64,000 bases of DNA from Bacilli bacterium (GTDB lineage: Bacteria > Bacillota_I > Bacilli_A > RF39 > UBA660). The notes beneath the pieces were generated by a model. It worked only from the letters and a program-made list of their open reading frames with translations. It did not search any database and was not told where the DNA came from. Shown in pieces: positions 19,186-27,035 of the stretch (the stretch's first letter is position 1; every line of letters starts with the position of its first letter). The translations under genes and the position numbers were made by a program. The stretch lies in the NCBI GenBank assembly GCA_017513865.1, contig JAFWMN010000008.1:62001-126000 (forward strand), in the 5' to 3' direction.

Positions 19186-19217
19186 TTTTTTATTTAATAT
19201 AATTTAATGGTGATAAG

Positions 19218-19439
19218 ATGTTGCTTTCTGATTTACAGACAAAAGATATTGTCAATTTGGTAGATGGTAAAAAAATCGGGATAATTGTCGATGCGGAAAT
19301 TGATAGAAGTGGTAAGCTTACAAATTTTGTGGTTCAAAAGCGCAAATTTTTATTTTTTAGTGGTGGACGTAATTTGATAGGGTGGAAGTACATTGACAAG
19401 ATTGGAAAAGATGTTATACTAGTTAATGTAAAAGGTTAG
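19218..19439 (+). CDS. ylmC: YlmC/YmxH family PRC-barrel protein
   Basis: A 73-residue PRC-barrel protein with LSDLQTKDIVNLVDGKKIG and WKYIDKIGKDVILV, typical of YlmC/YmxH. Members are linked to sporulation by context, and their activity is unknown. It follows sigG after 32 bases, as in Bacilli. The ribosome site is GGTGAT, three bases from the ATG. Confidence 0.9.
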   Translation: MLLSDLQTKDIVNLVDGKKIGIIVDAEIDRSGKLTNFVVQKRKFLFFSGGRNLIGWKYIDKIGKDVILVNVKG

Positions 19440-19447
19440 GTGGATAC

Positions 19448-20461
19448 ATGAAGGTTTTATTGCACACTGGTAAATTTAAAGATGTAGAAAAAAGTGGAGT
19501 TGGAAGAGCAATTGTTCATCAAAAAAAAGCATTAGATTTAGTTCATGTTCCTTATACAACAGATGTTAATGATGATTTTGATATTGTTCATATAAATACA
19601 ATTTTTCCAGAATCTTTACTTTTAGCTAAAAAGTGTAAGAGGATGGGTAAAAAGGTAATTTTCCATGCTCATTCGACTGAAGAAGACTTCAGAAATTCTT
19701 TTAAACTTTCAAATGCCGTTTCACCTTTATTTAAACAGTGGCTTAAAAGTTGTTATGGATCTGCTGATTTATTAATTACGCCTACCGAATATTCTAAAAA
19801 ATTACTTGAAAAATACGATTTAGACAAAGAAATTATCGCTATTTCTAATGGCATTGATTTAGATTTTTTTAATCTTAATAATTGTAATCCTTCTAAATTT
19901 AGAAAAGAATATGGTTATAAAAAAGACGATAAAGTTATTATGGCAGTTGGACTTTATATTGAAAGAAAGGGAATTTTAGAATTCCTTGAACTTGCTAGAA
20001 GATTTCCAGAGTATAAGTTTATTTGGTTTGGTTATACGGCTCCAGCTTTAATTCCAGAAAATATTAGTAAAGCTATTAAAAATAAACCTAGTAATGTTAA
20101 ATTTCCTGGTTATGTTAATTCTATTGATTTAAAAGATGCTTATGCAGGTTGTGATTTATATATATTTCCTACAAAAGAGGAAACTGAAGGAATTGTTTTA
20201 TTAGAAGCTTTGGCTATGAAAACAAAAACTTTAGTTAGTGATATACCGATTTATGATGATTGGCTTACTGATGGAATTAATGTTTATAAGGCTAAAGATG
20301 TAGATGAATTCGCGTTAAAAATACGTAAAATTATTACAGGAGAACTTCCTGATTTAACCGAAGCTGGTTATAAAATTGCTAAAGAACGTGATATTAAAAA
20401 TATCGGATTAAAACTTAAAAAGGTTTATGAATATGTATTAGATAAGGATTTAGTAAAATAA
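19448..20461 (+). CDS. GT4 glycosyltransferase, probably glycolipid synthase
   Basis: A 337-residue GT-B fold enzyme of family GT4. The C-terminal donor-binding half has AVGLYIERKGILEFLELA, NVKFPGYVNSIDLKDAYAGCDLYIFPTKEETEGIVLLEALAM, the E-x7-E pattern of retaining enzymes. The overall layout resembles CpoA and the Acholeplasma diglucosyl-diacylglycerol synthase, so the acceptor is probably a diacylglycerol or monoglucosyl-diacylglycerol at the membrane. That is inference from similarity I recall. It starts nine bases after ylmC. Confidence 0.75.
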   Translation: MKVLLHTGKFKDVEKSGVGRAIVHQKKALDLVHVPYTTDVNDDFDIVHINTIFPESLLLAKKCKRMGKKVIFHAHSTEEDFRNSFKLSNAVSPLFKQWLKSCYGSADLLITPTEYSKKLLEKYDLDKEIIAISNGIDLDFFNLNNCNPSKFRKEYGYKKDDKVIMAVGLYIERKGILEFLELARRFPEYKFIWFGYTAPALIPENISKAIKNKPSNVKFPGYVNSIDLKDAYAGCDLYIFPTKEETEGIVLLEALAMKTKTLVSDIPIYDDWLTDGINVYKAKDVDEFALKIRKIITGELPDLTEAGYKIAKERDIKNIGLKLKKVYEYVLDKDLVK

Positions 20462-20486
20462 TCTACTTTATGGTAGATTGTTTTTA
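20460..20486 (+). terminator. terminator after the GT4 gene
   Basis: AATCTACT pairs with GGTAGATT around a TTAT loop, then GTTTTTA. Confidence 0.7.
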
Positions 20487-20521
20487 TATGTTTTTTTTGT
20501 TAAAATTATGATGGTGATAGT

Positions 20522-21184
20522 ATGAAGTTTATAATTGAAAAGCGCAATTATATTATTTTATTTTTAATTGTTATACTGGTTTTGTGGTTAGGAGTAATGA
20601 AAAAGAACAGGGTTTTTTTAAAAAGCTTTAATTTTAATGATAAAACTATTACTGTTGCTATATATGATAAAGTAGACACTAAAAAAGTTTCTAATAGAAT
20701 TTATAAAATTTATAATAAATATGAAAAAACAAAATATCTTGACGAAGTTAGTTATGGTTCGGAAAGCCTCTTTGGAGTTGAAGATGAAAATATAATTTTT
20801 AGTTTTGCGACTAATGATGTTCTAGATTATTTAAAAGGTGAAAAAATAGAAAAATATATTATTAATGCTGATGGTAATGTTGTTACTGGGAAAAGATATG
20901 GTATGAATAAATATAATATTAGTATAAGTGACCCTAATAGTGGAGAGATTTTAAAAATTGTTTCTTTAGAAAATCAAAGTATGGTAACAGTTAATGATGG
21001 TATTTATGATACTATGGTGGTTATTGGCAATAATATTGTTGAGACAACCATAACCGCTCAAAATATTAAAAATTCAAATACTAAAGAGGGCAAAGATTAT
21101 GTCTTAAAACACGACAGTAATGCTTTTTGGTATATTAATAAAGAAATTTTCATGACAGAGAATTTTAAGAACTATATTGTTTAA
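20522..21184 (+). CDS. degenerate ApbE-like membrane-anchored protein
   Basis: A 220-residue protein with a basic start and one membrane helix (about residues 9-25). The segment YIINADGNVVTGKRYG followed by YNISISDPNSGEILKIVSLENQSMVTV resembles the centre of ApbE FAD:protein FMN transferases (INAGGN, then IGIQDP). The usual large insert and the LGGIAKGYA region are missing or altered (IIFSFATNDVLDYL stands there), and the protein is about 110 residues short. It may be an inactive relative or a distinct flavin-binding protein. The ribosome site is GGTGAT. Confidence 0.55.
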   Translation: MKFIIEKRNYIILFLIVILVLWLGVMKKNRVFLKSFNFNDKTITVAIYDKVDTKKVSNRIYKIYNKYEKTKYLDEVSYGSESLFGVEDENIIFSFATNDVLDYLKGEKIEKYIINADGNVVTGKRYGMNKYNISISDPNSGEILKIVSLENQSMVTVNDGIYDTMVVIGNNIVETTITAQNIKNSNTKEGKDYVLKHDSNAFWYINKEIFMTENFKNYIV

Positions 21185-21294
21185 AAAAATACATAAAAAT
21201 ACTTTAAAAAGATATGTAGTTATGGTAAACTGTATATAGGGAAATCAATAGTTATTAAGTTAACTATTTTTAAATAATTTTGGAGTGAGTAGTT

Positions 21295-21996
21295 ATGAAT
21301 TTACTTTTTGAAATACCAGATATTGTAATTGTTGTTATTGGCGCAATTTTTGTTTTGTTAATTATTCTTGTTGCTTTTATCATTAGACATACAGGACAAA
21401 AAGTTAAACCTATAGATGAAGATGATCGATATGATAATGATGAAATAATGGTAAGTGAAATTGATGATAAGGAAATTACTACCGAACAAAAAGAAGCTAA
21501 AGAGGAGCTTTCTAGGGTTTTTAATCGCATGAATGCTGATTTGGAAAAACAAAAAGAAGCAGAGACGGCCATTGATGAATTTGAAAAAGAACAAGAAGAA
21601 AATGCGATTATTAGTTATCAAGAATTACTAGAACATGCGGAAAAATTAAAAGCAGATGCTGATATGTATGAAAAGAATGCTGAAGAAAAAGCTGATATGA
21701 GTGTTAAGGAAGCTAGTAGAACATATAGAAGACGCGAAACAAAAAAAGAAGAAAAATTAAAAAAATCTGAAGTTATAGAAAAACCTAAAAAGATTACATC
21801 TTTTAAAAATTCAGATATTGTTTCACCAATATATGGGGTTCAAAGTAATAAAAATATGGTTCGTCATAAAAATTCATCAAAAAAGGAAAATCGTGATATA
21901 ATAAGCAAGGCTTATGAAAAGGACTATTTTGATGAGGAGAAAACACAGAATCTTGATTTTTTAAATTCTCTTAAAGAGTTTAGAAACAAATTATAA
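21295..21996 (+). CDS. single-pass membrane protein with coiled coil
   Basis: A 233-residue protein. A short N-terminus leads to one membrane helix (about residues 10-30). A long charged, alanine/glutamate-rich coiled coil follows (about 60-165). The basic C-terminal part holds SDIVSPIYGVQ near 173-183. No enzyme domain is visible. The topology recalls scaffold or division-associated proteins, but I assign no function. Confidence 0.65.
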   Translation: MNLLFEIPDIVIVVIGAIFVLLIILVAFIIRHTGQKVKPIDEDDRYDNDEIMVSEIDDKEITTEQKEAKEELSRVFNRMNADLEKQKEAETAIDEFEKEQEENAIISYQELLEHAEKLKADADMYEKNAEEKADMSVKEASRTYRRRETKKEEKLKKSEVIEKPKKITSFKNSDIVSPIYGVQSNKNMVRHKNSSKKENRDIISKAYEKDYFDEEKTQNLDFLNSLKEFRNKL

Positions 21997-22014
21997 GCCT
22001 TAGGGCTTTTTTAG
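21993..22014 (+). terminator. terminator before mtaB
   Basis: AAGCC-TTAG-GGCTT is a short hairpin followed by T residues, close before the mtaB ribosome site. Confidence 0.6.
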
Positions 22015-22025
22015 GTGGTGAAATT

Positions 22026-23291
22026 ATGAAATATAAGATATATACTTTGGGATGTAAAGTTAACGAGTATGAAAGTGAAGTTATGGCTGATATATTAGAA
22101 AACCATGGTTATACTTTAGATGATAATCCTGATATTTTAGTTGTTAATACTTGCACGGTTACTAATACGGCAGATAATAAATCAAGAAAATTGATTAGAA
22201 GTTTAAGAAAAAATTATCCTAAATCTTTACTTATAGTGGTAGGATGTATGATTCAAAATAAGAAAGAAGCTATAGATATTGATGCTGATATAATAATTGG
22301 TAATCAAAATAAAACAGAAATAATTAATTATATTAAAGATTATAAAAATGATACAATAGTTGATATTAAAGATATGGATAGAGCTAATTTTGAAGATATG
22401 AAACTTGATAATTTTGATTTAACAAGAGCTTATATTAAAATTCAAGATGGTTGTGATAATTATTGTTCATATTGTATTATTCCTTATGTTAGAGGCCATG
22501 TTAGATGTAAAAAACGTGAAGATGTTTTATCAGAAGCTAAAGCATTAGTTAAAAATGGGCATAAAGAAATAGTTTTAACGGGAATTCATACTGGTAACTA
22601 TCACGATGGTAATTACAAATTTGCTGATTTACTCAATGATTTAGTTAAAATAGAAGGCCTTAAAAGACTTAGAATTTCTTCTGTGGAAATAACAGAATTA
22701 AATGAAGATGTTTTAGATGTGATCGAAAAAAATAATGTTTTAGTTGATCATATGCATATACCATTACAATCAGGTTCTGATGAAATACTTAAGTTAATGA
22801 ATAGAAAGTATAATACTGATTATTTTATTAAAAAAATAACTAAGCTTAAGAAAATAAGACCTAATATATCAATTACTACGGATGTTATTGTTGGTTTTCC
22901 AGGAGAGGAAGAGAAACATTTTTTAGAAACGGTAAATACTATTAAAAAAATAGGTTTTACGAAAATTCATGTTTTTCCTTATTCTGATAGGGAAGGAACA
23001 GTAGCTAGTAAGATGAAAAATAAAGTTAATGGTAATATTAAAAAAGATAGGGTAAAAAGATTACTTGCCCTTTCTAAAGAGCTTGAAATCACTAATTTGC
23101 ATAAAAATATAAACCGTGATATAGTATTCATCCCTGAGGTTTATAGGGATGGTTATTTAATCGGCCATACTGGTGATTATTTATTAATTAAAGCTAAGGG
23201 TGATGAAAAATATTTATCTAAAGAAGTTTTAGCTAAAACTAAAGAAGTCAGTTATCCTTATTTAATAAGTGAAGTAAGTGTAAAGCAATAA
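22026..23291 (+). CDS. mtaB: tRNA t6A37 methylthiotransferase MtaB
   Basis: MtaB (YqeV) converts t6A37 of tRNA-Lys to ms2t6A. The 421-residue radical-SAM enzyme has the N-terminal MTTase domain with cluster cysteines at TLGCKVNEYES, VNTCTVTNTAD and VVGCMIQ, and the radical-SAM CxxxCxxC in DGCDNYCSYCIIPYVRG. A TRAM-like end follows. VNTCTVTN with NYCSYC separates MtaB from MiaB. The ribosome site is GGTGGTG. Confidence 0.95.
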   Translation: MKYKIYTLGCKVNEYESEVMADILENHGYTLDDNPDILVVNTCTVTNTADNKSRKLIRSLRKNYPKSLLIVVGCMIQNKKEAIDIDADIIIGNQNKTEIINYIKDYKNDTIVDIKDMDRANFEDMKLDNFDLTRAYIKIQDGCDNYCSYCIIPYVRGHVRCKKREDVLSEAKALVKNGHKEIVLTGIHTGNYHDGNYKFADLLNDLVKIEGLKRLRISSVEITELNEDVLDVIEKNNVLVDHMHIPLQSGSDEILKLMNRKYNTDYFIKKITKLKKIRPNISITTDVIVGFPGEEEKHFLETVNTIKKIGFTKIHVFPYSDREGTVASKMKNKVNGNIKKDRVKRLLALSKELEITNLHKNINRDIVFIPEVYRDGYLIGHTGDYLLIKAKGDEKYLSKEVLAKTKEVSYPYLISEVSVKQ

Positions 23292-23320
23292 TTGACAATA
23301 TATTAGATAAATGTTAGATT
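23292..23320 (+). promoter_or_regulatory. promoter before the 23351 gene
   Basis: TTGACA (23292-23297), 17 bases, TAGATT (23315-23320). Confidence 0.6.
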
Positions 23321-23350
23321 ATAAATAGAAAATAAAGGGAGGTTTATATT

Positions 23351-23959
23351 ATGGATAATAAAGGACTTTATGGGAAAACTACTGCTGAACTTATGAGTAT
23401 GAATAATCTTAAAAAACATACTACTGATGAATTACAGGAAATTAATAAAGTTAGAGAGCAAAATAGACAATATGCTGAACAGGGCCTTGTTGGTAATATT
23501 GAAAAAGCTAAAGGTGTTATTCCTACTAGAGCACGTATTGATAGAGAGGGAAGCGCTAGTATTAAAAAAATGTTTGGTGTAGCTGGAGCGACTATTGCTC
23601 TTGTTACTGGCATAGGTTTAGGTATACACAGTATTAGTTCTAGAATTAATTCAGCTGATCAAGGAGCTGGGGCTCCTGCACCTATCGAGCAAGTTGATGA
23701 TAGGCCATCTACTGAAAGACCAGATTTTGATGAAATTTATGCACCAGAAAATCTTTTATATGATGAGCCTGTTATGAATCAAGATGGAATTACCTGTCGT
23801 TTAGTTGTTACAAAAGATGGAACTTGTCTTTTCCTTACAAGCGCTGGGCCTACAACAATTATGGATGGTATATCTGCAAGAGAATATCTTAGTATACGTG
23901 GCGTAGATGTTGAGGAATTAGTAAACGCATATGAGATGGGACAAGGAAAACATAAATAG
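23351..23959 (+). CDS. hypothetical single-pass membrane protein
   Basis: A 202-residue protein. The polar N-terminal 70 residues (TTAELMSMNNLKKHTTDELQEI) precede one membrane helix (about 75-97, FGVAGATIALVTGIGLGIH). A Pro/Asp linker and a small C-terminal domain of about 60 residues with two cysteines follow. The N-terminus is probably cytoplasmic. No family is recognised. It has its own promoter and a strong terminator, so it is a single-gene unit. Confidence 0.65.
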   Translation: MDNKGLYGKTTAELMSMNNLKKHTTDELQEINKVREQNRQYAEQGLVGNIEKAKGVIPTRARIDREGSASIKKMFGVAGATIALVTGIGLGIHSISSRINSADQGAGAPAPIEQVDDRPSTERPDFDEIYAPENLLYDEPVMNQDGITCRLVVTKDGTCLFLTSAGPTTIMDGISAREYLSIRGVDVEELVNAYEMGQGKHK

Positions 23960-23972
23960 AACAAATGTACTT

Positions 23973-24001
23973 GAAACTCTAGAAATAGAGTTTCTTTTTT
24001 G
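23973..24001 (+). terminator. strong terminator before recD2
   Basis: GAAACTCTA pairs with TAGAGTTTC around a GAAA tetraloop, followed by TTTTTT. Confidence 0.88.
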
Positions 24002-24023
24002 TTATAATGTTATAGGTGGTAAA

Positions 24024-26237
24024 ATGGAAACTTATATTAAAGGTAATTTTAGAAGGAGTATATATAAATCTGATAAGGGTTATGTTATTGGTATTTTTAA
24101 AGTTAGAGAAACTAATGATGAAAAGCTTTTAGATTATGTTAATAAAACAATAACTTTTACAGGTTATTTTTATGATTTAAATGAGGATGATACTTATATT
24201 TTTTATGGTGAAGGGACTAATCATCCTAGATATGGTTTCCAATTTCAGGTAAGTAATTATGAAACAGTAAAACCCACTGATAAAGAAGGGGTAATTGAAT
24301 TTTTATCTAGTGATTTGTTTCCGGGTATTGGGGAAAAACTTGCAGGTACGATAGTTGAAACATTAGGTGATGATGCATTAGATAAAATATTAAAAGAGCC
24401 GGAATGTTTAAATCTGGTTCCCAAATTAACCCAGAAAAAGGCTTTAAAAATTGTTAATACTTTGAAAAAATATGAGGAAAGTCATCAAATTATTGTTTAT
24501 TTAAATGAACTTGGTTTTAATATGCGAGAAGCGTTAAGTATTTATAATTATTATCGAAGTTCATCTATTAAAGTAATAGAGGATAATATTTACCGAATTA
24601 CTTATGATTTAAATGATATTACTTTTAATAAAGTTGATAAAGCTGCTTTTAATTTAAATATTTTAAAAGATGATGAAAGAAGACTTGAGGCATTGGTATT
24701 TTATGTTATGAAAAGTATGATATATCAAAATGGCGATAGTTATTTAGAAAAAGCAATGATAAAAAATGCGGTTAAAAATTTTTCAGGTATTGATATTGAT
24801 GATAAGTTAGATACTGTTTTTGAAAAGCTTGTTTTAGAAGATAAAATATATATTGATGGTGAAGATTATTATTTAAAAGATATTTGGCTAGCTGAAGATT
24901 TTATAGTTAATTCTTTATATAATATGGTTAATAAAAATAAAAAAGATATTAATATTAATGATCTTTTAAATGAGTTAGAGGATATATATGGTATAAAATA
25001 TAATGACAAACAAAGAGAGGCTATTAGTAAAGCAATAAGTAATAATTTTTTAATTATAACTGGTGGTCCCGGTACAGGAAAAACAACCATTATAAATGCG
25101 ATTGCTAATATATATGGTAGGATTAATAAATTAGATTATGATGAACTTACAAATGATTTAGTTTTGCTAGCACCAACGGGTAGAGCTAGTAAAAGAATGA
25201 GTGAATCAACAGGTCTTCCAGCATCAACTATCCATAGATTTTTAAAATGGAATAAAGAAACTTTAGAATTTATGATTAATGAAGATAATAAATCAAATGT
25301 TAAAATGGTTATTGTTGATGAAGCTAGTATGATTGATATTAATTTGTTTTATAGTTTACTTAAAGGCTTAAAATCAAATGTTAAAATGATTTTGGTAGGA
25401 GACTATAATCAGCTTCCTAGTGTTGGTCCAGGGACATTACTTAGAGATTTTATTCTAAGTGATTGTATAGATGTTGTTCATTTGGACTTACTTTATAGAC
25501 AAGATGAAGATTCTTATATAAATACTCTTGCTTTAGAAATAAAGGAAGGTGAAGTTGGTGAGAATTTCTTAAATACTTATAGTGATTATACTTTTTTAAA
25601 GTGTTCTAGTCAGTATATTAAAAAAAATTTAAAAAATATATGTTTGCAGATTTTAGATAAAGGTTATGACTATAAAAGAGTTCAGTTATTAGCACCGATG
25701 TATAAAGGGGAAAATGGTATTGATTTACTTAATAAAGAACTTCAAGAAATTTTTAACCCAGCTGACAGTGTTAAAAGAGAAATAAAATATGGGGATGTTA
25801 TTTTTAGGGAAAATGATAAAATACTTCAGTTAGTAAATATGCCCGACGATAATATTTATAATGGCGATATTGGTATTATTAAATATATAAAATACGGCAA
25901 TACTAGTAAAAGTGGAAAAAACGAATTATATGTTGATTTTGATGGCAATTTAGTTAAATATTCACCTAAAGATTTTGCTTCTATTAAGCACGGATTTATA
26001 ATTAGTATTCATAAAAGTCAAGGTAGTGAATTTGAAGTTGTGGTTATGCCAGTTACTAGAGCTTATAATAGAATGCTTTACAAAAAATTAATTTATACAG
26101 GAATTACAAGAGCTAAAAGAAGATTAATAATTATCGGTGAACCCGAGGCATTTGTAAAAGCTATTTATAATAATAACGAATATATTAGAAATTCTAAACT
26201 TTTAGATAAAATCAGGTATAAATTTGAAAATTCTTAA
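24024..26237 (+). CDS. recD2: RecD2-type DNA helicase
   Basis: The start METYIKGNF at 24024 follows AGGTGG and lies after the terminator; upstream starts would run through the hairpin. The 737-residue protein has the OB/HhH N-terminus of RecD2 (YrrC), Walker A GGPGTGKTTIINAI near residue 350, a DEAS-type Walker B (IVDEASMID), GDYNQLPSVGPG, and the C-terminal SIHKSQGSEFEVVVMP. RecD2 is a 5'-3' helicase in DNA repair, independent of RecBC. Confidence 0.95.
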   Translation: METYIKGNFRRSIYKSDKGYVIGIFKVRETNDEKLLDYVNKTITFTGYFYDLNEDDTYIFYGEGTNHPRYGFQFQVSNYETVKPTDKEGVIEFLSSDLFPGIGEKLAGTIVETLGDDALDKILKEPECLNLVPKLTQKKALKIVNTLKKYEESHQIIVYLNELGFNMREALSIYNYYRSSSIKVIEDNIYRITYDLNDITFNKVDKAAFNLNILKDDERRLEALVFYVMKSMIYQNGDSYLEKAMIKNAVKNFSGIDIDDKLDTVFEKLVLEDKIYIDGEDYYLKDIWLAEDFIVNSLYNMVNKNKKDININDLLNELEDIYGIKYNDKQREAISKAISNNFLIITGGPGTGKTTIINAIANIYGRINKLDYDELTNDLVLLAPTGRASKRMSESTGLPASTIHRFLKWNKETLEFMINEDNKSNVKMVIVDEASMIDINLFYSLLKGLKSNVKMILVGDYNQLPSVGPGTLLRDFILSDCIDVVHLDLLYRQDEDSYINTLALEIKEGEVGENFLNTYSDYTFLKCSSQYIKKNLKNICLQILDKGYDYKRVQLLAPMYKGENGIDLLNKELQEIFNPADSVKREIKYGDVIFRENDKILQLVNMPDDNIYNGDIGIIKYIKYGNTSKSGKNELYVDFDGNLVKYSPKDFASIKHGFIISIHKSQGSEFEVVVMPVTRAYNRMLYKKLIYTGITRAKRRLIIIGEPEAFVKAIYNNNEYIRNSKLLDKIRYKFENS

Positions 26238-26249
26238 ACATATTAAAAA

Positions 26250-26267
26250 TGTATGCGAAAGCATACA
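26250..26267 (+). other. GAAA-capped hairpin between recD2 and the next small gene
   Basis: TGTATGC and GCATACA pair perfectly around a GAAA tetraloop. No T-tract follows, so it is not a typical terminator. It may protect or separate the mRNA segments, or be a leaky terminator. Confidence 0.55.
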
Positions 26268-26297
26268 CATCATATTTCTAATGGGTAGGTGATATAT

Positions 26298-26447
26298 TTG
26301 AAAATTAGAGACATGGCTATGATGGCTATGGGTGGTATGATTACTCTTGCATACCAAAAATACAATAAGCCAATTATGAAGGCAATGAAGAGGACTTTTA
26401 ATCAGTCAGTAGATACAATGACTAAAAAATTAGATGATATGATGTAA
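26298..26447 (+). CDS. short YrzQ-like (DUF3918-type) protein
   Basis: A 49-residue frame starts at TTG 26298, a few bases after AGGTGAT. It is methionine-rich (MAMMAMGGMITLAYQKY) with one weakly hydrophobic helix and a basic second half. In Bacillus subtilis the small genes yrzQ/yrzR follow yrrC (recD2), and this gene follows recD2 in the same way. Family membership is inferred from position and from the glycine/methionine-rich helix. Confidence 0.6.
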   Translation: MKIRDMAMMAMGGMITLAYQKYNKPIMKAMKRTFNQSVDTMTKKLDDMM

Positions 26448-26475
26448 AAAAACTCTCTATTTGAGAGTTTTTGTT
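26447..26475. terminator. bidirectional terminator
   Basis: AAAACTCTC pairs with GAGAGTTTT, flanked by A and T runs. It serves the small gene at 26298 and the convergent gene at 26457. Confidence 0.8.
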
Positions 26476-26930
26476 TTAGGAGTGTCCATTTGACTCTTAA
26501 TTCTACCAGCGAATTCATATATTTGTCTTTTGTGATTAGTTACATATTTTATGGTTGTATCTGTTATTTTTAATATTTTACTAACGGTGTGTATTCCTTC
26601 ATTATCAAAAATAATTAGGCTATCACTATTATTTACATTTGGAATTGATTCATATCTAATTTTTCCATTGTTATTTATATATCTTTCAGTAAATAGTGAT
26701 GGTAGGTTAATATTAGGTATTAAAAATTTGTAACTGAGTTCATGAGTTAATATGCCATTATTGTTAGTAGTTTTTTGATATACTATAACTGGTATTTTTG
26801 GAAGTCCTTCAATTTCTACTGATTCATATGTCTTTTGTCCATTATTTTCAGTTAAAAATCTTATTCTATCTGATTCAATTAGAGCAATTGAATCAGCGTG
26901 ATCTATTAAAAATAATTCATTATTATTCAT
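26457..26930 (-). CDS. hypothetical protein with repeated NNG turns
   Basis: A 157-residue soluble protein without signal or membrane segment, probably all beta. Three similar turns occur: RFLTENNGQKTYES (about 24-37), KTTNNNGILTHELSY (about 53-67) and RYINNNGKIRYES (about 83-95). The C-terminal 40 residues (IYEFAGRIKSQM) are basic. It may be a repeat barrel of the YwqK/MORN-like kind, but this is a guess. AGGAGA precedes the start. Confidence 0.6.
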   Translation of the reverse strand: MNNNELFLIDHADSIALIESDRIRFLTENNGQKTYESVEIEGLPKIPVIVYQKTTNNNGILTHELSYKFLIPNINLPSLFTERYINNNGKIRYESIPNVNNSDSLIIFDNEGIHTVSKILKITDTTIKYVTNHKRQIYEFAGRIKSQMDTPKTKTLK

Positions 26931-27008
26931 TTTATCTCTCCTAGCAATTTGATTTTAGCACTACTTAAATTTATTGTCAATTAAAATTGTATTACTTTTT
27001 TTACAAAA

Positions 27009-27019
27009 TTTGATATAAT
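27009..27019 (+). promoter_or_regulatory. extended -10 promoter of fhs
   Basis: TTTGATATAAT provides TG-A-TATAAT, an extended -10. No good -35 is seen. The transcript would begin only about 10 bases before the start codon. Confidence 0.6.
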
Positions 27020-27035
27020 ACTATTGGTGATCGGA

